Shown here piece by piece: positions 6,364 to 12,335 of a DNA stretch of 13,207 nt. The stretch comes from an uncultured Ruminococcus sp. (lineage in GTDB: Bacteria > Bacillota > Clostridia > Oscillospirales > Ruminococcaceae), in NCBI GenBank assembly GCA_947177715.1, contig CAMWVM010000018.1, forward strand, positions 1 to 13,207, given 5' to 3'. The translations under genes and the position numbers were made by a program. The notes under the pieces are model-generated. The model was given only the letters and a program-made list of their open reading frames with translations. It made no database searches and had not been told where the DNA came from. Numbering within the stretch: position 1 is the first letter of the stretch; each line of letters begins with the position of its first letter.

Positions 6364-7650
6364 TTACATGTTTGGAATTAATTTAACGCACTTATCTAAA
6401 TGTTTTCCTATTATCTCAGGTGCATGCGTAGCAAATATTAACTGAACATTTTTATTAACAGACATTATTGAATCCACAAATTGCCTTTGCCAATTTAAAT
6501 GTAGAGATAGTTCAGGTTCATCAACAATAAATATACTTTGATTAGTATTTTCTAATCCAAAAATTAGATATGCAAAAAAAGTAACTATTTGCTTTTCTCC
6601 TGATGATAAATGCTGAATATCAACCTTATTACCATGTGTTTTTAAATTAATTGTACCATCAGTATCAATAATAATTTCTTTTTTAACACTATTATTTCCA
6701 ATAAATTTATTAACTGTCTTAACAAAATCATTTACTGGTTGTTTATGTTTTTTCTTACTTTGTTCAGATTCTTCAGCTTTTGAAATAATACTATTTATCT
6801 TTACCAATTCAGATAATTTAAATAAAACTTCTATTGAAAACCCTACATTTGTTTTTTCGGCTTCTTTTATATCTTTTTCTAATGATTCAAAAAAGTAGTT
6901 TATCCTTGTTTCAGTTTTATTATCCCATTTATTAATAGTTTTTAAAACATTAGCATAATCTTCTTGAATCTTTTTTACTTGATCTGAATCTAATTTATTT
7001 ATATATTTTATTAATTGTTCAACATTTGAACTATTTTCAACATCTAAAAATGATTTTAAAATATCATTACTGAATTTCTCATTAATTTTGTTCAATATGA
7101 AATTAACTCTATTATACGATCTTCTTACAAGACTTTCCACATCATGTAATGTAACATCTATATTACTAATATAACGTCTTCTATAGCTTGCCGATTTTTC
7201 AATAGTTAAAAAATCATTAGCAATATTCCCATCTCTGTTTAATGGCAGATACACATAATTAAAAGTATCTTTAATTTCATTCAATATAGGATATTGAGAA
7301 AGATAATATCTTTCAATTTCAAGTTTTCTTTCAGAATTTTCATAACGTTGTGACTCTATTAAATCTATTTGATTTAAAAAAATAACTTTAATATCGTTTC
7401 CCTCATGAGAAATGATTATGTTATCCACACTATCAGTTTTATCTGATGAATATTTTAAAATTATTTCCTTAAAATCATATTGAAACAATTCATAAATCTT
7501 GCCTGTAATTATATAAGTAATAATATTAAGAATAGTTGTTTTCCCACAACCGTTATCTCCATAAAGAAAAGTAATATCAGAATTAAAGGATACATCATAA
7601 TTAAAATATCCATGCATCTTGTCAATTTTTAAACCAACCAATTTCACCAT
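6364..7650 (-). CDS. ariA: AAA ATPase, AriA-like subunit of a PARIS system
   Basis: The protein has 428 residues from ATG 7650, with AAGGGTGA directly upstream (7653-7660); an upstream TTG at 7668 would overrun this site. It is an ABC-type ATPase with Walker A GDNGCGKTT (31-39), a helical insert, signature LSSGEK (348-353), Walker B IFIVDEPE (373-380) and H-loop THAP (408-411). That is the AAA_15/AAA_21 arrangement of OLD-like and AriA proteins at typical AriA length. In PARIS, AriA assembles into a multimer that senses the anti-restriction trigger and holds the toxic AriB. The partner directly downstream encodes a DUF4435 protein, which is the defining PARIS pairing. The family is secure; the PARIS label rests on the pair. 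Confidence 0.78.
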   Translation of the reverse strand: MVKLVGLKIDKMHGYFNYDVSFNSDITFLYGDNGCGKTTILNIITYIITGKIYELFQYDFKEIILKYSSDKTDSVDNIIISHEGNDIKVIFLNQIDLIESQRYENSERKLEIERYYLSQYPILNEIKDTFNYVYLPLNRDGNIANDFLTIEKSASYRRRYISNIDVTLHDVESLVRRSYNRVNFILNKINEKFSNDILKSFLDVENSSNVEQLIKYINKLDSDQVKKIQEDYANVLKTINKWDNKTETRINYFFESLEKDIKEAEKTNVGFSIEVLFKLSELVKINSIISKAEESEQSKKKHKQPVNDFVKTVNKFIGNNSVKKEIIIDTDGTINLKTHGNKVDIQHLSSGEKQIVTFFAYLIFGLENTNQSIFIVDEPELSLHLNWQRQFVDSIMSVNKNVQLIFATHAPEIIGKHLDKCVKLIPNM

Positions 7651-7688
7651 TATCACCCTTTGTTGCAATTTAGCACTTTATCATACAT

Positions 7689-7717
7689 ATTATAACATAA
7701 AGTATTGTAAAATGCAA
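7689..7717 (-). promoter_or_regulatory. promoter of the PARIS-like operon
   Basis: On the minus strand TTGCAT (7717-7712), a 17-nt spacer and a perfect TATAAT (7694-7689). The start would be near 7682, giving a leader of about 30 nt. A second minus-strand TATAAT at 7750-7745 lacks a well-spaced -35. Confidence 0.6.
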
Positions 7718-7993
7718 CTACTCCTTTCAAAAAAACATAAAATTATTATAACATACTAAAATATCAAATTTTATCTAAACAAGGCATCTCCTTTACATCT
7801 TAATTATAAAACGCTTGTTTAATATAATTAATTGATATTTTGTAAACTATCAAACTAATGTTTATTATTGTTGCTATTCATTGTTAAATTAAAATTAATA
7901 TTTTGCGAGCTACTTTTTTATTGCTCTACAAATGTCTAAATATGTATTATTTGTACAATATGTTGCCGAATTGTCAATTATTTATGATAGATA

Positions 7994-8022
7994 TTTACAA
8001 AATAAAACTTATATGTTATAAT
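7994..8022 (+). promoter_or_regulatory. promoter of the two-gene membrane-protein operon
   Basis: TTTACA (7994-7999), a 17-nt spacer and TATAAT (8017-8022) with an extended TGT at 8014-8016. Transcription should start near 8029, about 46 nt before the first ATG. This is one of the strongest promoters in the window. Confidence 0.75.
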
Positions 8023-8074
8023 TTCAACATAAACTAAATTTTACAAAAATTAAAATTATAAGGAGAGATTTATT

Positions 8075-8539
8075 ATGTCACAGTTCAGCAAAAACGAGCA
8101 AATCAATGTCCCATCAATACAAATTGACAAAAATGTTATTACATATGCAAATTCATTTATTTGTACTGATAACATATCACTTATTACTATTTCTCCAATA
8201 CCACCTAATAATACTTGGGTTGGCGCTATCATTTTAGGTATATTAGGAATATGTACAGTTTCTATGGATGGAATAGGAATTATCCCACTAATCATAGCAA
8301 TAATCTGGTTTGGACTTGTTATGAAGTACAATAATGAACGTGGAAAAAATTTAGCTATTAGTTTGAATTCAGGTGCAACACTATATTTTAATTGTAAAGA
8401 TGTAGAATTCCTTAATACAGTTGTTAATACAATGCTGAATAGTATCAAAGATAAAAACAAATCAACATATTCTATTAGTTTTGATAAATGTACAATTAAC
8501 GATGGTGTTTTAAAAGAAAGCACTCTTATTAATAGTTAA
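8075..8539 (+). CDS. two-helix membrane protein, DUF6232-like
   Basis: The protein has 154 residues and starts at ATG 8075 with AGGAGAG at 8061-8067. The N-terminal region (1-45) is a beta-rich, PH-like stretch (IQIDKNVITYANSFICTDN, then ISLITISPI). Two adjacent membrane segments lie at about 47-63 and 66-83, separated by a tight turn. A second soluble part follows (LAISLNSGATLYFNC, VEFLNTVVNTMLNSI). This layout resembles DUF6232 proteins, whose function is unknown; I make that match from memory at moderate confidence. The C-terminus reads FDKCTINDGVLKEST, strikingly like the N-terminus of the next protein (FENCTINGGILDGA). The two genes are 15 bp apart and share the promoter at 7994-8022 and the terminator at 8877-8921, so they probably work together, perhaps as a membrane-bound effector. 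Confidence 0.75.
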   Translation: MSQFSKNEQINVPSIQIDKNVITYANSFICTDNISLITISPIPPNNTWVGAIILGILGICTVSMDGIGIIPLIIAIIWFGLVMKYNNERGKNLAISLNSGATLYFNCKDVEFLNTVVNTMLNSIKDKNKSTYSISFDKCTINDGVLKESTLINS

Positions 8540-8554
8540 ATGAAGGAGGCAAAA

Positions 8555-8878
8555 ATGGATACAAAATTTGAAAATTGCACTATTAATGGCGGCATATTGG
8601 ATGGTGCTATCTTTGGAGATAATAACAATATTATACACGGCAATCAGATTAATAAAGAATCTGATAATTTTGTCAATTATCTTGATGAACTACTAAAAAT
8701 TTCAGATAGCTCAGTAGAAAAAGAATGTGCAAAGCAAGCTAAAATACTCTACTTAAATAACGATAAAAAAACATTGAAAGATTTCATTATAGAAAACATA
8801 GCTACTTTTACAACCGGCACTTTTGCGACTGTTGCAGGTGGATTGCTTTTAAATGCAATTCAAAACATTTTAAAATAA
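8555..8878 (+). CDS. small protein with CTINxG beta-motif and C-terminal hydrophobic helix
   Basis: The protein has 107 residues. The ATG at 8555 is chosen because GAAGGAGG lies just upstream; the ATG at 8540 would include that site. Residues 1-34 look like one or two turns of a beta-solenoid (FENCTINGGILDGA, FGDNNNIIHGNQ). Residues 42-88 are charged helices (LDELLKISDSSVEKECAKQAKILY). Residues 88-107 form a hydrophobic, glycine-rich helix (TGTFATVAGGLLLNAIQNIL) that may enter a membrane. I do not recognise a named family. The shared CTINxGxL motif with the membrane protein just upstream suggests that the two pair through matching beta strands. A toxin-like or pore role is conceivable, but nothing catalytic is visible. 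The gene is followed within a few bases by a strong terminator. Confidence 0.7.
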   Translation: MDTKFENCTINGGILDGAIFGDNNNIIHGNQINKESDNFVNYLDELLKISDSSVEKECAKQAKILYLNNDKKTLKDFIIENIATFTTGTFATVAGGLLLNAIQNILK

Positions 8879-8921
8879 AATAAGCCTTACACGCCATTTA
8901 CAGCGTTGTAAGGCTTATTTT
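8877..8921 (+). terminator. strong intrinsic terminator
   Basis: A perfect 15-bp stem (8877-8891 with 8907-8921), extended by CGC/GCG inside the loop, ends in TTATTTT. It overlaps the stop codon of the preceding gene and closes the rightward two-gene operon. The flanking A and T runs make it usable in both directions. Confidence 0.88.
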
Positions 8922-8974
8922 ATTTAACCTCATTTCCCTGCTCATATAACTCTAATTCAAATAATTAATCGCAT

Positions 8975-8998
8975 AAAAAAATCCGCATAAAGCGGATT
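8975..8998 (-). terminator. terminator of the Fic gene
   Basis: On the minus strand AATCCGC (8998-8992), a 5-nt loop, GCGGATT (8986-8980) and a T-run complementary to A8975-8981. It lies 10 bp beyond the Fic stop. The ATCCGC/GCGGAT core is the same as in the palindrome at 483-498. Confidence 0.8.
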
Positions 8999-9007
8999 GT
9001 AAAACTA

Positions 9008-9673
9008 TTATTTTATTTTGTTATTTCCGATTAAACATTTATCATATATAAATTTAATAATCTTTTCATTGTTATTGGTTTCATAAAACTCTACCAATAA
9101 CGTTAAAAAATTCAATCTTTCTTTGACAGGAATAGATATTAACCCACATCCATTTTCAATTAAGATTTTATTGGCTAATAACATACTAATTCTCTTATTA
9201 CCATCAATAAAAAATTGACCTCTCATGCAATAAAGCATAAGTAATATTGCCCTGTCTGTATCATCTTTTGTTTCAAGAATATCTATTAGATCTCTTTTAA
9301 TTTTTTCTTCATCAGGAAATTCAGGTTTCCAATCAGTACCGCCAATACCTGCATAATCATAAATGGTTCTAAACGATCCTGCATTAGCGACAGTAAATTT
9401 ACCTATAATTCTATGCAAATTTTTAATGTATTCAATGTCTATGATACCGTTTATATTTTCAAGAACAAATTGCCAGCCATATTTTAAATCATTAACTAAA
9501 TTTATTTCATCAATACTATAGCCACTTACAGACATACCATCTACAATTATTTGTATTTCTGGATATGTCATACCAATACCCTCAAGCTGAACACTTTTCC
9601 ATATGGAATCTACAATATTACGTTTAGCAAAAAAGATATTTTCTTCTTGGGTCATATCATATATACGGCTCAT
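9008..9673 (-). CDS. Fic-fold protein with Gln in place of the catalytic His
   Basis: The protein has 221 residues from ATG 9673, chosen because AGAGGTGA (9682-9689) lies eight bases upstream; in-frame codons further upstream have no such site. The Fic core is clear: AGSFRTI (98-104), then GQFFIDGNKR (152-161) where HPFxxGNxR is expected, then AN.ILIENG (167-175). The catalytic His is replaced by Gln153; the rest of the loop is kept. Near the N-terminus SVQLEG (27-32) fits the (S/T)xxxE(G/N) inhibitory helix of class II Fic proteins. Without the His, ordinary AMP transfer is unlikely. I recall other Fic-like proteins with a Gln here, so this may be a distinct subfamily, not decay. It has its own promoter and terminator, so it reads as a cargo gene. 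Confidence 0.8.
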   Translation of the reverse strand: MSRIYDMTQEENIFFAKRNIVDSIWKSVQLEGIGMTYPEIQIIVDGMSVSGYSIDEINLVNDLKYGWQFVLENINGIIDIEYIKNLHRIIGKFTVANAGSFRTIYDYAGIGGTDWKPEFPDEEKIKRDLIDILETKDDTDRAILLMLYCMRGQFFIDGNKRISMLLANKILIENGCGLISIPVKERLNFLTLLVEFYETNNNEKIIKFIYDKCLIGNNKIK

Positions 9674-9697
9674 AAAACACATCACCTCTACGCAAAA

Positions 9698-9726
9698 ATT
9701 ATAACATATGTACACGAAAAAATCAA
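9698..9726 (-). promoter_or_regulatory. promoter of the Fic gene
   Basis: On the minus strand TTGATT (9726-9721), a 17-nt spacer and TATAAT (9703-9698) with an extended TGT. It lies between the end of the Lar-like gene and the Fic start, so the Fic gene can be expressed from the prophage independently of the early operon. Confidence 0.7.
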
Positions 9727-9744
9727 GAATTATACCTTAACTAT

Positions 9745-9951
9745 CTAATGTACCTCATGTTCTTTATAATAAAAGCGTTTACCTTTATTCCAATTATTCA
9801 CCGCTTTATCTCTAATATCATGGCTTTTACTTCGCACACCACAATTGCGGCAAACTAATGTAAATTTATCTTTTGTATCATACATAATTTTAGGTTTTAA
9901 TCCACAGTGGCATGATAAAATTTTACGATGTTTACTTTCTCTACTAGCCAT
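9745..9951 (-). CDS. Lar-like zinc-ribbon phage protein
   Basis: The protein has 68 residues from ATG 9951, with AGGAAG eight bases upstream. A CHCG knuckle (Cys14, Cys16) and CRNCG (Cys34, Cys37) form a likely zinc ribbon, followed by DKAVNNWNKG (48-57), the 'eA...WN' tail typical of the Lar_restr_allev family. Many phages encode this fold. Rac-prophage Lar eases type I restriction by the host, but most homologs are uncharacterised, so an anti-restriction role is only suggested. The first knuckle is CxC where the classical form has CxxC. It is the last gene of the leftward early cluster, next to the Fic gene. Confidence 0.7.
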   Translation of the reverse strand: MASRESKHRKILSCHCGLKPKIMYDTKDKFTLVCRNCGVRSKSHDIRDKAVNNWNKGKRFYYKEHEVH

Positions 9952-9984
9952 TTTAAACACTTCCTTTTTTATATTTCAATTTAA

Positions 9985-10332
9985 TTAAGCAGCTTTTTTC
10001 TCTTCCGAATCTGTGTTAAGCAAAGTTTTAGACGCTATTTCCTTTAAAGCCTCTGATAACATACTTACACTTACATCATCAATATGAGTAACACTATTTA
10101 AATCACCGCTAACATGATTAATACAGTGAATTGACAACCGTCTATAACCGTCAATAAGATCAATTTCAAGAGTTACAGCTACCAAAACACGCTTGCCATT
10201 ATGCTCAAACAACGTAAAATAGTTGCTACACTTCTCACCATAATAATTAATCTTATTATCATTAAACAAACTGTTTATCAATTTACCTGCTACGATAATA
10301 GAACGACATGCCGTTATCTTAAATGATTTCAT
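9985..10332 (-). CDS. phage-type protein, 115 residues, unknown function
   Basis: The start at ATG 10332 has AGGTGAT directly upstream. The protein begins MKSFKITACRSIIVAGKLIN. It then shows a mixed alpha-beta pattern with strands around residues 50-60 (RVLVAVTLEIDLID) and 63-72 (RRLSIHCINH), and a helix at about 88-103 (VSMLSEALKEIASKTLL). The C-terminal tail is charged (DSEEKKAA). No catalytic residues, membrane segment or signal peptide stand out, and I do not recognise the family. It is part of the leftward early cluster, 33 bp upstream of the Lar-like gene. A small phage host-takeover or recombination accessory role would fit the location, but the sequence does not show it. Confidence 0.65.
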   Translation of the reverse strand: MKSFKITACRSIIVAGKLINSLFNDNKINYYGEKCSNYFTLFEHNGKRVLVAVTLEIDLIDGYRRLSIHCINHVSGDLNSVTHIDDVSVSMLSEALKEIASKTLLNTDSEEKKAA

Positions 10333-10373
10333 ATAATCACCTACTTTAAATCCATTTTACAAGCACTCAACAT

Positions 10374-10712
10374 TTAATATACCTTTAATAAGACCTTATG
10401 AATTGAGTCAAGAAATTTCGCAATATTTTCATCCAATGCTTTATCAAGATCAAGTAATTCTTCCAATCCATTATATTTAGACAAATCGCCTTCAGTATAG
10501 CAAACGAAATCAGAATTGCAATAATCATCAAAGTTAATTAATCCAGATTCATTATTATCCCAATGCGATACATTGCTTTCGTCTAATCCATCAAGTTCAA
10601 TGTCAAGAATATCTTTTGCGAGCCGTTCCATATCCTCATACATATGTATATACTCGTCACCTATTTTTGCAGCTGCTCCACCATTATTCAAAAAATAAAT
10701 CTTAACTAACAT
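10374..10712 (-). CDS. acidic phage-type protein, 112 residues, unknown function
   Basis: The start at ATG 10712 follows GAAAGGGAAG (10721-10730) with an eight-base gap. The protein begins MLVKIYFLNNGGAAAKIGDEY and is strongly acidic in the middle (ILDIELDGLDESNVSHWDNN, then INFDDYCNSDF and YTEGDLSKYN). It ends in a helix (LDKALDENIAKFLDSIHKVL). The charge pattern is like that of DNA-mimic or protein-inhibitor proteins encoded by phages, which act on restriction or CRISPR complexes, but I see no specific homology. The leader from ribosome binding site to start is nearly identical to that of the next upstream gene, which suggests shared control or a duplicated module edge. Confidence 0.65.
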   Translation of the reverse strand: MLVKIYFLNNGGAAAKIGDEYIHMYEDMERLAKDILDIELDGLDESNVSHWDNNESGLINFDDYCNSDFVCYTEGDLSKYNGLEELLDLDKALDENIAKFLDSIHKVLLKVY

Positions 10713-10736
10713 GATTTACACTTCCCTTTCATTTTT

Positions 10737-10967
10737 TTATGCTAATAGTAACCCAAAAGCACAACTTAATAATAAAGCTATACCACCGCACAAACCCATT
10801 AAACAAAGTAAACCACGACTTACTAAATCCCATTTATGAGCCTTTTGCCTATATGCTCTGTTCTGAATTCCTCTGTTATACCAACAGATTCCCTCTTGCT
10901 GTGCCGCTTCTGCTTCAACAATTTCATTATAATTACTATTTGCAATATGTATTGACTGATAGAACAT
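10737..10967 (-). CDS. small protein with C-terminal membrane helix, 76 residues
   Basis: The start at ATG 10967 follows AAGGGAAG (10975-10982). The N-terminal 50 residues are soluble and carry EIVEAEAAQQEG and YNRGIQNRAYRQKAHKW. Residues 53-76 are a hydrophobic segment rich in Leu, Gly and Cys (GLLCLMGLCGGIALLLSCAF), giving one membrane helix close to the C-terminus (a tail-anchored layout). I do not recognise the family. A solitary CRISPR-like repeat (10992-11024) lies in its 5' leader, nine bases upstream of the ribosome binding site. The gene is part of the leftward early cluster, 24 bp before the acidic protein gene. Confidence 0.65.
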   Translation of the reverse strand: MFYQSIHIANSNYNEIVEAEAAQQEGICWYNRGIQNRAYRQKAHKWDLVSRGLLCLMGLCGGIALLLSCAFGLLLA

Positions 10968-10991
10968 ATTTGCACTTCCCTTCTGTTATTT

Positions 10992-11024
10992 GTTTTAATC
11001 CTCACCCCACGTATGTGAGGCAAC
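10992..11024 (-). repeat. solitary type I-C-like CRISPR repeat 1
   Basis: A 33-nt element reading leftwards: GTTGC start, a hairpin of CCTCAC/GTGGGG around ATAC, then GGATTAAAAC. It matches the repeat at 12439-12471 except for four positions. One of these is a change in the stem that still pairs as G-U on the leftward RNA. It lies between the 24-residue gene and the ribosome binding site of the 76-residue gene. No second copy follows at CRISPR spacing. Confidence 0.65.
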
Positions 11025-11031
11025 ACTTCTT

Positions 11032-11106
11032 TTATTTAAACCATCTTTTGATTTCTTCAATTGAAGCTAAAACTAAGTATATAAACAGTCCTGCTAAGAA
11101 TTCCAT
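11032..11106 (-). CDS. 24-residue single-helix membrane peptide
   Basis: A very short leftward gene with ATG 11106-11104 and stop TAA 11034-11032. The ribosome binding site AAAGGAGT is well placed about eight bases upstream. The product is a hydrophobic helix followed by a charged end (MEFLAGLFIYLVLASIEEI, then KRWFK). Length and layout resemble small membrane toxins of type I systems (Fst/TxpA-like) or tiny phage membrane effectors. I see no antisense RNA promoter with confidence. Its stop lies 7 nt before the solitary CRISPR-like repeat at 10992-11024, so it could also be the shortened remnant of a longer gene. The strong ribosome binding site argues for real translation. Confidence 0.5.
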   Translation of the reverse strand: MEFLAGLFIYLVLASIEEIKRWFK

Positions 11107-11134
11107 ATGATTTAACTCCTTTGATAATATCCTC

Positions 11135-12010
11135 TTAAGTGTTTAATAACTCCTCAACAGCCTTTGTAAAACGTCTTTCTAAATCAGGACGTTCAGATAT
11201 CAACTTACGCTTGCATGGATTATGTTTTAATTTGTGTGAATTACGGTATCTACCTAATAATATTTTAAAATTACAACCCATTTGTTTGTATACTTTTTGA
11301 TATGTAGCATTGTAACCCTTTGAATGGTCGTTATATTTTTCTGCTAAGGGCATTATAATATCAGTAAGGTATGAATACTTATTAGGTTTGTAAAGTGGCT
11401 CTGAAGGCTTCTCAGTAGCTTTTAGAGGACTCTCTGTAACTCTGGATATGAAATCGAAAACACTTTTTGCACTTTCTTTTGGGGTAAATGAAAACTCTTC
11501 TTTATTATCGAGTGTATTATTATCAGTTGTGTTAATGGATTTGATTAACCTCGTGAGCCGTTCCTCAGTTTTAGCAAAATACAAACCTAATTTGTTATCG
11601 ATAATCTGTTCAATCATTTGTGGGGTTAGTGACAGGTTATTTTGCGTTAATTGAATATCACCTTTTCGCAATGATTTAATTACCCTTCTGACCCATGTTC
11701 TGAATTCTTTTGCTTTTTCTGTATTAGCTAAGAATGTTATTTCATAGATACCGTCTTCATTAAAAACACGGATATTACGGGATTTGCCATCAAGAGTGGT
11801 CAATTTGACCACCGTTGAAAATTCATCAGTTTTTAAGTAATTATTTCTATCAGTAACTTTCGAAACTGCTCTTACTGGATCGGCAAATCCCAAACACTCT
11901 CCTAATTGTCGTGCCGTCATAAACATATCATTATTTTCATCTTTATAGATATTAGTTGATATGTTACCGAATTGCTCAGTTGTTGCTAATACTAATTGGT
12001 TATCTGTCAT
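11135..12010 (-). CDS. BRO-N domain phage antirepressor
   Basis: The protein has 291 residues from ATG 12010, with AGGAGGTAA upstream. Residues 15-115 are a BRO-N domain (NISTNIYKDENNDMFMTARQ, LGECLGFADPVRAVSKV, FNEDGIYEITFLANTEKAKEF, WVRRVIKSLRKG). A linker with helical and Ser/Thr-rich parts follows. The C-terminal domain at about 210-291 (YLTDIIMPLAEKYNDHSKGY, ATYQKVYKQMG, then a basic KLKHNPCKRKL) looks like the variable second domain of phage Ant proteins. Such proteins counter the prophage repressor or regulate early genes. It belongs to the leftward early cluster. A solitary CRISPR-like repeat lies in its 5' region at 12063-12095, about 50 bases upstream of the start. A second, truncated BRO-N gene at 1-151 shows that the window has two such regulators. 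Confidence 0.82.
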   Translation of the reverse strand: MTDNQLVLATTEQFGNISTNIYKDENNDMFMTARQLGECLGFADPVRAVSKVTDRNNYLKTDEFSTVVKLTTLDGKSRNIRVFNEDGIYEITFLANTEKAKEFRTWVRRVIKSLRKGDIQLTQNNLSLTPQMIEQIIDNKLGLYFAKTEERLTRLIKSINTTDNNTLDNKEEFSFTPKESAKSVFDFISRVTESPLKATEKPSEPLYKPNKYSYLTDIIMPLAEKYNDHSKGYNATYQKVYKQMGCNFKILLGRYRNSHKLKHNPCKRKLISERPDLERRFTKAVEELLNT

Positions 12011-12062
12011 TTTTGTTACCTCCTGTTTATTAATTTTTTAATTTGGTTTTTCCTATTTATTT

Positions 12063-12095
12063 ATTTTAATCCACGCTCCCTGCATAGAGAGCGAC
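12063..12095 (-). repeat. solitary type I-C-like CRISPR repeat 2 (different stem)
   Basis: A 33-nt element reading leftwards: GTCGC start overlapping a GCTCTC/GGGAGC stem around TATGCA, then GTGGATTAAAAT. The frame is the same as in the other two repeats but the stem sequence differs. This stem is very close to common clostridial type I-C repeats. One stem pair is G-U on the leftward RNA. It lies in the 5' leader of the antirepressor gene. Confidence 0.65.
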
Positions 12096-12335
12096 ATAAA
12101 TGAATAATAAGTAATATAATTAGTTTTAAGTCTGATTTGCTTTTATGACTTTAATAAGCTGACACGGCTTTACCGTTCATTATTTCACATAATCAGACTG
12201 ATAAAGACAAGTTTTTGATATTCGTGAACTTTTCAAACACGATTCAAAACACTATAATGTTACTTGGATTTACAACTATTTTTCAAGGTTCACACCATAG
12301 CTATTCAATTTTCAAGCTGCTATTAAGGTTAAAAA
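12096..12335. other. structured intergenic region
   Basis: A 240-bp gap between the truncated regulator gene and the second solitary repeat. It holds a 9-bp inverted repeat (AGTCTGATT at 12129-12137, AATCAGACT at 12191-12199) enclosing a small hairpin ACGG-CTTTA-CCGT (12164-12176). The direct repeats TTCAAACAC and TTCAAAACAC lie near 12230-12251. No gene is supported. It could be a leader RNA, a small RNA or the remains of the lost C-terminal part of the upstream gene. Confidence 0.4.

Larger units (their letters stand above)
7651..8074. other. 424-bp divergent intergenic region
   Basis: Very AT-rich spacer between the leftward ATPase gene and the rightward membrane-protein gene. It carries the leftward promoter at 7689-7717 and the rightward promoter at 7994-8022. 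I see no gene, strong hairpin or clear repeat in the middle part (about 7760-7980). Confidence 0.6.

Noticed and set aside
8056..8523. Long open frame on the minus strand opposite the two-helix membrane protein
   Set aside because: The plus-strand gene has a strong promoter, ribosome binding site and sensible membrane topology; the antisense frame has none of these.
10739..11110. Rightward frame across the 76-residue and 24-residue genes
   Set aside because: No ribosome binding site; it runs against well-spaced leftward genes with good ribosome binding sites.
12164..12176. Intrinsic terminator at ACGG-CTTTA-CCGT
   Set aside because: The stem is only 4 bp and no T-run follows on either strand.
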